A DNA stretch of 64,000 nt from Acanthosoma haemorrhoidale (taxonomy: Eukaryota > Arthropoda > Insecta > Hemiptera > Acanthosomatidae): the NCBI GenBank assembly GCA_930367205.1, contig OV884015.1, positions 35,331,288 to 35,395,287 of the forward strand, in the 5' to 3' direction. This document shows, in pieces, positions 23,240 to 35,600 of this stretch (position 1 is its first letter; the number at the start of each line of letters is the position of its first letter). Position numbers and translations under genes: made by a program. Under the pieces are notes generated by a model. That model saw only the letters and a program-made list of their open reading frames with translations, searched no databases and had not been told where the DNA came from.

Positions 23240-24345
23240 ACTATCGTAACATTTACAGTTTTACAGGAGAGCAAAAAAGTTTCAGATCGCACAAGTTTCA
23301 GCAGTTGCTTGTTGGAGATAGTGGTCAATCTTTAAATTTAAAGTGATGAATTTTTTATTACCCTTTTAGTTTGTATTATACTTTACCCATCGGAAAACAT
23401 GGCAAGAATAATGCAAATACGATATTAAAATCGAAATTTGATTTACCTCTGACGTAAGCAATTAACATACGTATTTTGGCAATGGATCTGAGTTTATTAC
23501 AATATATGCGTTTTCAAATATGTCACTAAAACCATCATAAAAATAAGTAATGGGCTTTAAACAAATGGCAAAGTCAGTGACACCATAATTGACTTAGCAT
23601 AGATAATGTTATAGTGCCTATACAACAGTACTCTGAGGTACAGGACAAAACATTATTTAAAATAATTTCAGATCTTAGCTCTTTATTGTAAAAATATCGA
23701 GCTTGCTACACCCATATTTTTCAAAAGGTATTGAACACTGGAACATTCTTTGCCGATCTGACAATAATCAAAGTAATCTGACAAAAAGTAATTAGAGTTA
23801 TGGGATTGAAATTGAGGAAGAATAGGTCAAATGTTGAAATTACGACCCCTCCCCTTGTTTTTCAAGAGGTGTTGGACTGTTTCGTTCTTAATCAAGCATT
23901 AATATCTCTACTGATTTAAAAGTTTTGCGGATTACAAGTCATCATTCACCCAGATATTCTTTCATTATATATAGTAGAAGATATATCATATTCCACACAT
24001 GGGTCCTTTGCAGAATCTAACTCAGCCAAAACTACTCATTATGTATTGTAACTAGGTCTTTTCTTCGTAAAAATAAGATTGAATCTTCATAAGTCCCAAA
24101 TTGTTGAGATCTTTGACGACAAGGATACTACAAGAGCTACTTCATAGAATCTTATACAGTTGGAAAGAGGGTTAAGCTCGCATTTTAACAATATTTTACA
24201 TGGGTTGGACAAATACATAAGTTAAGAGTGGTTTCGTTGTTAAAATAGCAATAATTTTCAGGAATCCTTTTCATGGTATAATAAGGGCGATTTCGTATTT
24301 GTCAATTTACACGCAGAAGTAAGAAGACCTCGTTCTACAACTTAA
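23240..24345. other. Intergenic DNA, nothing supported
   Basis: AT-rich DNA between the unexplained short ORF and the repeat that borders the mariner element. I saw no coding, RNA gene or clear mobile element. Confidence 0.4.
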
Positions 24346-24533
24346 AAATATATTTAAAAGCAATATTGAGTGATAATGATACATGTGGACTAAAATTTCT
24401 TGAATAGAGGAACTGTCTCAGTGTTGATGAAAAGATTAAAAAAATATTTTTGGAGGTCTTAAAACTCTCGACCGATATTGTGATATTGATTTTAGCTGAT
24501 CAATAGTGAAGGTACTTGATAACAAGACTTATA
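24346..24533. repeat. Dispersed repeat, copy 1
   Basis: About 188 bases closely match 33356-33541, including the shared blocks TTGAATAGA, CTGTCTCA, GACCGATATTGTGATAT and GGTACTTGATAACAAGACTT. Similarity ends at TTATA, exactly where the mariner element begins. The right-hand continuation seen in the other copy is not found after the mariner. Confidence 0.75.
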
Positions 24534-25771
24534 TCAGGTTGGCCAAAAAGTCCGTTCGGTTTTTTAAGCGAAAATAAGACACAACTTTTAAACACAAAGC
24601 GATTTATTCAATCAATGATATAATTGCCGTTTTATTCCAGTATCTTCTGTCATCTCATGGGCAGATTCATAATTCCATGCTCAAAGAATTTCCTGTTTTT
24701 ACTGGCAAAAAAATTTTCAAAGTGGATTTTTACATCTTCTTCAGAGTTGAAGGTCTGTACATTCAATGAATTTTGAAGACTGAAACAGGTGGAAATCTGA
24801 AGGTGCAAGGTCGGGCGAATATGGAGGGTGCGGTAAAACTTCCCAGCCATGCTCCAGTAACTTCTGCCGCGTCTGCAAAGAAGTGTGCGGTCTGGCATTG
24901 TCGTGATGGAAGACAATTCCCTTACGGTTGGCTAGTTCTGGACGCTACTGGTGGATCGCTGCATTTAATTTGTCCAGCTGGTCACAGTACACATCCAAAT
25001 GGATGGTCCTGTTCGTGGGAAGAAGTTCGTAAAAGACAACACCCCTCCAAATCGAGAGCATGACCTTCTTTCGGGGTTGTTTGTGGTAATTCGTCGCGCT
25101 TCCCCCATGAGCGTTTGCGCTCCACTTTTCGTCCACTGTCATCATTCTCTTCAAAAAAGGATCGTTTTCTTCATGTTTCCGCAAAGAATCGCAGATGGAA
25201 ATCCTTTGGGCGAGGTTAGCCTCACTAAGCTGATGGGAACCCCAAACATCGAGTCTGCTCACGAAGCCAAGTTGATGCAGATGGTTTTCAACACTTGATT
25301 TGCATATTTTGAGGTTAACTGCGATCTCTCTAGTTGTATAACGGGAATTGGTGTCGACTAATTCCTTCACTTTGTCCCGGTTAATCTCAGTTGGCCAGCC
25401 AGAGCGAGGTGCGTCTTGAACCGAAAAAATTCCCGATCGAAATCTTGAAAACCACTTCTGGCACACACGTTCCGTAACAGCATCCTCTCCGTATACAGCG
25501 CATATCTGCCTGCAATTTTCCACTGCTTTCTTGCCTTTTTTTAAATAAAAAAGCTTGAGGTATCGATAATGTTCGTTTTGGTTTTCCATTTTCAGGATGA
25601 TCCTAAACACACAAAATACAATCAGTCTCGTCGGAATTTCGCGTCAAACTATGTTAAGTGTCTAGTATCTGATGAGAGCGCCCTCGCAAGGGACGGACTG
25701 AAGTTAGCTACGTATTAGACTGCTTGAAGTTTCGTGACGACAAAAACCGAACGGACTTTTTGGCCAACCCA
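24534..25771 (-). mobile_element. Mariner-family element, near full length
   Basis: Terminal inverted repeats GGTTGGCCAAAAAGTCCGTT occur at the left (from 24537) and inverted at the right (to about 25768), 1.24 kb apart. The pair is the typical mariner end and matches over about 27 bases. A TA precedes the left end; the right flank is not a perfect TA. The minus strand encodes a nearly complete DD34D transposase (separate entry). Length and structure are those of a full mariner. Confidence 0.92.
24650..25589 (-). pseudogene. Mariner transposase, lightly damaged
   Basis: The reading frame begins MENQNEHYRYL at 25589. It shows the helix-turn-helix region (CQKWFSRFRSG, APRSGWPTEI), then [17 protein letters not shown] and [13 protein letters not shown], which carry the three catalytic aspartates. 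Damage is small: one in-frame TAG after NAAIHQ near 24945, and a frame change near 24785 just after FHLFQS. The tail resumes in another frame and runs to MNLPMR near 24650. The copy is therefore inactive as it stands. Confidence 0.85.
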
Positions 25772-25773
25772 TC

Positions 25774-27799
25774 AATTTAATTATCAGATGTGAAAATGAT
25801 ACACCTACATGAGGTACAAGATCCAGTTCCCGAGATCATAGTGAAAATTTCAAATTGTCCAAGCAGTTGTTGGAATGTTCTAGGAGGAATGGAAAAGGGT
25901 GAAAAGTATCAACAATTATATACCATAGAAATTAATAAATGAGTAAGCTAAATGTGGAGAAAATTTCAAACTTGTCCAAGATATGAGCAAAATGATATTG
26001 CTCAGTGGTCACATTAGATGAGATCACTGAGGGTGCACCATTGTAGCAGGAATCCCATATAATGTGCTGCATGAAAAATAATACATTCTAGAAATGAAAT
26101 AAAAATAATGGTCATAGTTCTAAAATTAAAATCTTGACGCAAGGCACAAAAACGATACAATGACACTTGTGGTTATGGCTCCATAACACTCAATACAAAA
26201 TATTTTTGTGTAATATATACATAATACTGACATTCACAATACATAATGTTATACCTCTAAAAAAAAAATCTGTATTTCATGCCTTAAAAAATCCTGTCTA
26301 CGCCATTGCTGATGTCTGCACACATATAATAAATTATTATAAATACAATAATGTATTGTTATTATAAGCCCAATAAAAAGCACTGAACATCTATGCTACT
26401 AACCTGAATTATTATGGAGAGATCATTCACACAACTGCATACACATTTCTCTGAAAGTTTTTGATTTATAGAATGGTGTCTAAGTAAATAATTAGAAATC
26501 CAATTTAATGTAATTAATCTTCTACATTATTGAGCCCCAATTTTGAAGATAACATGGATGAGGATTTCATCCCTAACAGATGGCTTGTTCTTAAGTTAAC
26601 CAGAATTTCAGAAGAAAAATGATTTTTTCTCTTTAACACACAGGGTTTTGCCAACCGGATGGCACAAGTGCTGTAAGCCAAGAAAATTTGTTTTCAATCA
26701 ATAATATTTTGCCACATAATTATGGGTATTTTCTAAGAGATTCTATATTATTTTAGGAATTCATTAAAGCAGTTAACTATTTTTTTTCCTACTAAAAGTG
26801 TGTCATCAACCAATCAACAATAATCTATTGTATTTTTTTTATAATGCATATTTCCTTTTAAATAACCTTATAAATAATAATTTCAATGACCAGTAAAACC
26901 TGCATAGTATTTTAGTTTTAATTTTGATTGGACGCCTTTGCAGTTAATTATACTTTTCTCAACAATCTAATATAATTAAAATTGTTTTTGGTTTATTATT
27001 CTATTAGATTAGATTAACTTAAAACAATTAGAAAATCCGAATATTGTTAATTAGTTATGGATAAACTTAAATATACTTTCAAAATATTATAGTTGTGAAA
27101 ATTCTTAGTTCAAGCCAAATATGTTAACAATTTCAGCAATTTTACATTATAGTGCAATCTAAGCTTTCTGTATTTCATTATCTAAGCTCATCTAATCTAG
27201 TATACTTACAGCAATATCTTAATTGAAATGATAACATGCAATCAATACAACTTATTTTAAGCAGTGCTTAGGACTTCAAATAATCTAAGTTAAATAACCA
27301 AACCTTTAATGACCTATACAGCCCAGGAATATCCTACCCTACCCAGCAGTCCCAAGACACTTACTTTATTTTGAAAACTTATCTCAAATTATGTTCAGGA
27401 AAAGTACGAATTGCTTTCCAAATTGGCAAATAAAGACTTAATTTAGTATTCAAACAAGTACAGATGTGTAGCCAGAGAAAATATGAACAATATATTGTAC
27501 AATCTGGAAGCTGTAAAATAGTCCGGGTATCCTTAGTTAATTCTACCATTAAATTTAGGACTTCCTAATTTCCAGAACCAACAAAAAGGTGAAGGGCAGA
27601 ATCTAAATTATGCAGCTTGAAAATAGTGAGAAATTGATACTTGTGCACAGGAAATCTTTAGGAAAATCCCCGTCCCATACCTTTTCATTTGTTCCATAAA
27701 TTAGGAAGTTGTAATAGTGCATTTTTCAATAATTGGAAAATTTCTTAGACTACTTCTAGACTTGTACAAGACAAGCAACATACAAGGGGCTCACATCAC
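25774..27799. other. Intergenic AT-rich DNA, nothing supported
   Basis: About 2 kb after the mariner copy with no gene or RNA that I recognise. Short open frames are low-complexity. The right end may belong to the LINE relic that becomes readable near 27800. Confidence 0.4.
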
Positions 27800-28190
27800 A
27801 TCTAAATGACAAAAAACTAACTTAAAACATCACATCTAAACTTCTTCGCCTCATGGACTAAAATAACAGTAGAAAATAAGGGACTGATCTAAACAAGGAT
27901 ACTCCAACTTACCTAGTCCTATGGAATAGAAGTCTGGGGGAGTACCAAGTCCTCTAATATTTTTCACATCCAGCGCATGCAATCCAGAATCCTTCGAAAT
28001 CCACTGCTCCCTTTTATATCAACAATCATACCCCCCTTCACGCTGAGCTGTTACATCCCATTCATTCGATAGGTTCTAACCACCTCTCACTACCATAATT
28101 TCCTGATCCATATGTTAATGCTCTATACTACCATCTCATCCCTGGGAACCAAGACCGACGACTTAGGCGGTGGTGGCCTCATAACCTACA
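27800..28190 (+). pseudogene. LINE ORF2 C-terminal relic, jockey-like
   Basis: Plus-strand frames give TYLVLWNRSLGEYQV, then, after a frame change, RMQSRILRNPLLPFYINN, LHAELLHPIHSIGSNH, DPYVNALYYHLIPGNQDR and RRLRRWWPHNL. These follow the order of the conserved tail of jockey-clade ORF2 (LTYGxxLWG..., IQxxQxxxLRxITNAPWYV..., NPxRRLKRxxxxDL). It is truncated, with frame changes and stops. Confidence 0.6.
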
Positions 28191-28370
28191 CCAAACCAAC
28201 TAATAGTCGTGCCCTACGATGACTACAAATGTGTTCCAATAATTGTCTATAGTGGGGTTTAATACTACAACTAATAATTATTAAAATAATCTTGAACCAT
28301 ACCTCATTTTTAATCTAAACTTACCCTTAGTTGTGTAGGTTATTATAAATTATTCCCATTGTTAAAAAGA

Positions 28371-28637
28371 ATATATCTGTACCTCGGAGGGATACAACAC
28401 TATGTCCATTTTTTTCCATATTGACTTTATTACAGAGTTAAAATCAGCTTTTCTCATATTTCATATTTCATATAGAGCACTATGTCCAAAACCAGTTAGA
28501 ACCGGATATAGCATGTTTTAAAACAACACCAATAGCTGTGCCAATAACACTTTTTGTTGAAAAAAAGTTTAAAACTCCTCTCCTGTAAAGTTATGAAAAT
28601 GGACATAGTGTTGTATCCGTCCGAGGTACAGATATAT
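28371..28637. repeat. MITE with 42-bp terminal inverted repeats
   Basis: 267-bp element whose ends are inverted repeats of 42 bases with a single mismatch. They begin ATATATCTGTACCTCGGA and continue with ACAACACTATGTCC. The inside is AT-rich and non-coding. The CACTATGTCC core recurs once more internally near 28489. No ORF is present, so it is non-autonomous. The host element family is not identified. The outer ATATAT could be part of the repeat or of the target duplication. Confidence 0.85.
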
Positions 28638-28859
28638 GTTGTGATATTTTGATGTGTTTAATTTTGATGGTGTTTTTGAGATAAAAAACTCGAAATTAGC
28701 GAGCGTTGATGAACAATATACGACTCGTGTACCACGATTCACAAATGTTAAACACTATTTGTTGTGTTGAATCTACCATTAATATTTATAATAAAAATAA
28801 TATCAATAATTAAATATAAATATTTTATTTTAATAAATTGAAAACAAGAAAAGTAATCA

Positions 28860-29115
28860 TATATGAGCCAAAAAGGATTGAACAACCAAAGAGGTCAAGA
28901 GATCAAGATGGCAGTGAAAAGTCACTTGCATCCGACCCGGCCATGAGGCCACAAGGTCACTCTTTCATAGATGGCCCGACGGAGAAGACCATGACCACCA
29001 CGAGGTAGCAACCCACGCTAAGCCACAGAGTCGCTACAAGGGCGGGAAGAAGACACAATCCGAACCACACGAAGAATATCAACAAAGAAACACTGGCCAG
29101 TAACGCCCGTTTAAT
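28860..29115. other. GC-richer patch of unknown nature
   Basis: About 250 bases are clearly richer in G and C than the flanks. They contain short open frames on both strands but no homology I recognise and no clear repeats. It could be a fragment of a mobile element or of a lost exon. The flanking DNA to 29656 is AT-rich and featureless. Confidence 0.3.
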
Positions 29116-29656
29116 AATTAAGGTACATTATAAATTTAGTTTTTAACAGTGTTATTTCATTACGTACTTTACTATTTCTATATTAATTTTAAATCAATTT
29201 GTGAAAATAAACAATTATTCCTTTTGCCAGAATTATCCTTTTTAAATTAACAGAACCTTAAAGAAAAATTAAAAGTTAAGTATAAATAAAATATAAATTA
29301 TATAAAAAATATATAATTAAAATATATGATTAATAAGTATCGTGGTATTGTATAAAAATAGTATATCATTCACAAGGAAAAAGCTGATCCTACAACACAC
29401 AAGTTTTGCTGTAATTAGCTAATAAATAGAATAATACTTGTGGCACTATTCGAAAAATGTTTAAACCATATCACAGAGAGCAGTGGCAATACTCCATTTT
29501 TGCAATATCAGACACATGATTAACTAGTACTCCAAGCTCACTCATTTTAAAGATAATTATATCACTAAAATAATAAAAATTTTTTGTAAAAAAAAGTTAT
29601 ATTTCTATCAATATAATACATATTTACAATATCCTTGAAATAGATTTTACTTTATC

Positions 29657-32600
29657 CTATGAAACAATAAACCTACTTCTGCTGTAAGCAGGTGTTTTAG
29701 AATGTTTCTTCCCTCTTAGGGATACTGCGTATGGAAGAAGTGATGGAGTTCTCACATGAACACCTCTAGCCTTGGGTGTCCAAAATGCCAGTTTGACTAT
29801 TTCGTTTGAATCAGGAGTTAAAGATAACCAACCTAAAATAAAATTATATTTATAAGATAAATTTATTAGATAATAGGTTTCCTTTTTTTTTTTTTTTTTC
29901 ACAATCATAAACCTATATAATCTTTCATAGAGGTGTTCGTTAGTTTCTATTTTCTCTGTATATTGTATAGTATAACTTCAATTTATTTAAAATCTATTAT
30001 CATACATAAAAGGATAATAAATCGGCCCAAGGGCAATAAAATATGGTACTTCCTTTGCCTGGATACCACGTTATCATTGCCCAAGCCCCAGCTAATTCAC
30101 AGGTCTGGTTCCATTGGCAAGCAAAATTAAAGGCCGTAAGAGACAGAAAATTTTAAGTATGTTAATTGCCTTGAATAAGAATAAGAATGCTTTTCAAGGA
30201 CAAGTAGTGTGGTCCTTGTGTGGATACCATAAACCCGAAGGAGTTAGGTATCTACATGTTGCTACCCTATTCTAACTCCCTTATAACCTCTATTCCATAA
30301 GACATATAACAGACTCTGAGAATTTATATTTTAGTACCCTGTCAACGAATGCACCAGGAGAGAGATAGATGATGTGGTTTTGACATGATTAAGAATAGGG
30401 CACTCATGGGTTACATAATCTTATCTTAGATATAAGTAGGGCTTTCCCAGCCAACAGCATGTGTTGGATAATAGAAAATGGTTCTAACAACCCCCAGAAG
30501 GCTTCAAAGTTTTTCACCAGTGGGAATTTATGTTAAGGTATAGGGCATTGTAGAGCGTCCTACCAATGAAATTAAAATAGTAACAAAATCCAAAGTAAAT
30601 CATGGTCATTGAAATACGTGAAAACTTATTATTTACTTTTTTTCAATAGAAAATTTTAAAGAATGAGTGTGAAGTGGAAATAATGAAAAAAAGTAATCGT
30701 AACAATAAGCTGAAGAAAGGAAATAGAAACATAAGATAGCCCCTTTTTCAACAAACTTTGACAATGAAGATTAATGGACAATAATAACCCTTGTGGGTGA
30801 CTTGACCATCTTAAAGAAATAATTATACCAAGGTGTTAAACCACATTTAGTAAACCCTTACCAGCAGAAGAAAGTGTAACATCAGCGCAGGATTCATTCC
30901 TGTCAATCCCCGCAAATGATGCTTCCAGTGCTTTCTCTAGTCCGGGCCAGGAAGCTAATCTTTCTGGAGGTCCCCTAGGAACTGCAGTGAAGCCGGTTCC
31001 TAACAATTTTGAATACACTTCATCTGCTTCATCCACACTTGTGACTGTTACCGGCAGTGAATTAGCCGAAAATACAGTAAACCTAAACATAAAAAAATAT
31101 ATTATTAACAAAACATGATATTTACACTTTTATATGAATGATGAATATACATAAGAAGTTAAATATAGATAAGGGTCAAATCAACATGACAGCCATGATA
31201 CCAATGAACTAAAAACGACATGACTGCAGTTGGTTTAAACAAAGTAACTTGTAACGTGGTTATCATTATAAAAAATATGACAGCATTTAGTTTACATAGA
31301 GTAGGTTAGAGTAAGGCTACCAAGATGATATGGTCCTTATAATACCTAATAGCCTAGATTATTACCAACAAAATGAGTTGCATAGAGACAACAGAGAGTG
31401 AACATTTGTATAATATTCCCTTATCATTATTTTTTTTAAGTATCAAAACAAATTTGTTTATTTAATGCTCTAAAAGTTTTTGAACTACGGTAGGAAGGTT
31501 TCTGAAGAGATGTAAAGAGGAGGATAAAGAGCTTATAGAGGCTGATCAGTAGAATCCTCTTCTGACTCCAGAGTTGATATATCATTCAAAAAAATATTTT
31601 TCATTTGTCTAGTATGATAAATATTCTCTAGTGTCTACCACTGACAAGACCTAGACAATTTCAAATTTATAAACATTTAATTAAAATAGTTATAAACTGC
31701 AGCTAATTGTGCAAAATAAGACCTGATACATGATAAAATATATATAGATCATACCTCATTGATTTATTTCCTATTAAGTAATCTATTCTTGCCAATCCAC
31801 CAACGAGGACAGTCCACCCACTTCTGATAAGATATGTCCTTGGTTCAATGACCTTTTTTGGAAGAGTCAGGGTAACTTCCTCTGTAGTCAACAAATCTAA
31901 AATCTAGTAAATCCATAATAGTTAATAATAACTAGGGGACAATAAGTGTAGCAATTGCATGAAATAATGCATGAAATAACAAAATATTATTTATTGACTC
32001 CAGCGACCGCTAACTACATAAGATAAATCACCCTATACTCTATTTTTTATATATTGTAAATTGGTTATAATATGTTGTAAATTCATTTAAACAAATGTGA
32101 ATAATATTACCAAACCATAAGTATCAGTGTAAATATTGTATACAATAAAAGACGCAACTACAAAACCAGCTCAGAGGCAGGGGTAAGGTATAAAGGGCCC
32201 TCCCTGGACCCTTGTAGAGGGGCTGGGTTCTGGTCTAGAACATTCGAGCTTCATCCAGGCCTGCAATGCGGTTTCCCAGATAAAACTTCGCCTCATTGCC
32301 TAGATGAGATTGGCCAGAATAAGACCCCAGCCCATTGGCTACTTGGGGCTATATATACCCCCTAGTTTTAGCCAATAATTCATTCTAACTACAGCTCTCT
32401 CGACTGGTAGTTGCAGCTGCACTGATGTTTCTAGATTTGGCCTTCTCATTTATGAAAACCTCTGCATCTCTCTTTCGTAAACCTCACTATGTTTTATTCC
32501 AGCCTTGTCAGACCCCACACCTTCCTAGTGAGATTCTCTGCCTTCGTCTCACTAAAACTAGACTTCCTTGGAAGAGATTTCTTCCTTGCGGACGACGGTC

Positions 32601-35600
32601 ACCTGGGGCCCTACAAACTTTACCTAGTAGTGACTCCCCCAGTGATCCAGACTGCCTCTCTCCGGTTCACACTCGCCTTTGGGATCCGGGCGGTTTTCGC
32701 CTACCCTTAGATACCAAGTGCAAATTTGTGGTCATTCCAGGACCACATAAACTACCTATAATACCTTTTTTTTTTTTTGTTTTTCCCGCCCTACCTGAGG
32801 CTGAGCCTCAAACGGGCTATAATACCTACCCTATACCTCTTCTCCTGAACATAGTGCACTGTCAGGGCACATACTTATCAGATATGGAGTCAGATAGTAC
32901 AGTAGTAAGGCCCGTTATGAAGCAATTGTCCAGGACATAGCCTAATCAACCCTCACTTCGCCACTAGGGCTAGGGTAACTAGGCACCCCCCGTGACTTCC
33001 CGACATTGACTTAATGTGTTTCTTACCCTAACCCAGAAAACTATTTACAGCCATAAGCCATAAATTGTGTGTATATCTATTTACATAAACTATGGCCCGG
33101 TAACAGAAACAACTAATCCTAGACTAAATGCTATTATAAATTTACACTATACGATAAAACAAATTTTTCAAAAAAAGACTTAAGCCTCTCCAAGAATATT
33201 TTATTCATTTTTATACCACCAGTCGACATTTCACCTATTCAGCCAACTTCAGGACTGTAAATGATATTTTTCAAAATCAATGTTTCATTCTTCCACGATT
33301 TCATACCTAATTGGTAACTTCACATAGATATATAAAAACATCTTTTTAAAACTTGCAATATATTTAAAAGCAATACTGAGTGATAATGAGACTAGTGGAC
33401 TGAAATTTCTTGAATAGATGAACTGTCTCAATGATGATGGAAAAATTAATAAAATATTTTTGGAGATTTTAAAACTGTCGACCGATATTGTGATATCGAT
33501 TTTAGCTGATCAATAGTGAAGGTACTTGATAACAAGACTTATACATTCTTAGCAATCATAATTTAATTGAAATATTGTTGATTGATATTGTGATATCGAT
33601 TTTAGTTGATCAATTGTGAAGGCACTTAATAACAAGACTTAACCTTTTCACCTAGCTCAGCTACCTCATATAGTGTTAATTTTATTTTATTTTTATTTTA
33701 TGCTTAATAAGGTCTAGTTTTAGGTCTACAAATTTGTTTTATTTTTACTCTCATAGCAATCAAGATTTAATCTATTTCATAACAAAAATCTTTTACAAAA
33801 AATTTGTTTTTTCACATAGTGTAAATTTTAAAATATCAGGTGTCTCTTTTTGGAGTGTTAACTCTTTAGAATATTATTAAATGCTAAATAAAAAATTAAA
33901 ACATTTCATAACCTTTCCTTTATACAAATAAACTGCAGTGGCTTCACTTATATTGCCTTATTTTTACTATGAACTTAACTACACAAATTTTATAACTAAT
34001 ATTCACAAAAAAACTCCAACAATAAAACATGATTTCACACTACTTCTAATCTCTTTCACTCCAGGCAACAGAATCTTCTCCATGTGACCAAGACAAAAGA
34101 ATTGTCTCTCCTAGTGTCTTTAACCACGGATAGATGGCAACAGTAGATTTTCTATAGTTCAAGTTTCTGTTGATACAATACAAGTCGCACAACATAGACC
34201 CTTCAAATATATTTTTTTCATAGAAATTCATACGAGTTTAGTTGAGGGCTGACAAAATTAAATCCATGGTTCAATATCTCAAACAGCATTAAGGCTGATT
34301 GAGGTAGTCAACCATGTTGGTAAGTAGCGCTGAGGAGCTAGTATGATTTGCGCTAGTCTGTTAACTCTCCTCCTTAGTTTCGGCTTCCTTAACTAGATTC
34401 ATTATTTCTTCATTCAAGCAGGAACCATTTATCTTCACATAGCTGAGTGAGCCCCAACAAGATCGACCTATCCTTCAAAGAAAAATCCTTGGAAGAGCAA
34501 AGTATGCAGCCACTTGCATGCTAATTAATATTTCAGAAAAACCCTGGACGACTGCATATTGAGGTTATACGTCCTAATAAAAACTTTTTAATGTTCAATC
34601 AAGTTCAATTTCCATTTCAAATCCAATTCGAGTAGATGGTTTTTTTAATATTTACTGTTCTCGAACATATGTATAAATTCATCCAATATTTGGTTAAAAT
34701 CACTATTAAAAAAATCAATTATTACCTGTTCCTCATGCAATACTCCTGGCGTGTCATAAACCCACTTAGAAGCGGCTAAATCTGGATCATTTGGATTCAA
34801 ACCGAGTCGCTGTGGTTTGCCTATACCAAAGTTATCTTTTGCTTCTAATTGCTTCTGTTCAGGTTTCTCGGAAAATGTTCTTCCTATGTGGCCTATAGCA
34901 AAAATAAAAATGATTTAAATAAATTACAAGAGAAGAGAATCAACCTGGTCTAGCCAACTTTTACTATTTTTGTTAAAAGTAACATGAACATAATGATGTT
35001 AGGGCTAAGAAAATTAAGGCTAAGCAAACTTCTACAATCTATTAGGTCAATTTATTTTTGTTTAGGATTTCAATGAGCTATAAAAAAAAAATCTTTGTTA
35101 AGACATCCCTCCTTATAAGAGGGACAAGGGCTACTAAAGTGGTTTTTGTGATCGATAATAGACGACAATAAGTTTTAGTAGGGTCTGTGCTTTATTATTA
35201 TTTATTTATACTATTTATAATCACAAACATAAATACAACAGTCATGTTTAGATTTTCAGATTTTGATTGACTCATGGGATGGCATAAGATATTGGAAAAT
35301 AGTTTTTATGGCTATGACACGAGGGTCCTATTTAAAAAAACGCAAACATTTACCGACTAATTGTGGTGGATCTTTGATTTTAAAAGCTGACTCTTGTTCT
35401 TTCCTAAGCTTTTGCTCTGCCCTAAACATCATTCTACTCTTTTGAAGTCTTAAAGTTCGAAGATACAGTTTCCAGCCTTCTGGCCTTAAAATTGGGAACT
35501 GAAACAGAATAGACATAAAATAAAATTTATCTGAAGAAATTTCCTAGATTAAAAAAATTCTAAATTTTCATTCGGCTATTTTAGCTAATAACTCAAATAT

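Noticed and set aside
32425..32940. 171-codon plus-strand ORF
   Set aside because: Lies in the GC-rich LTR-like block, overlaps another long frame, and the product has no recognisable domain.
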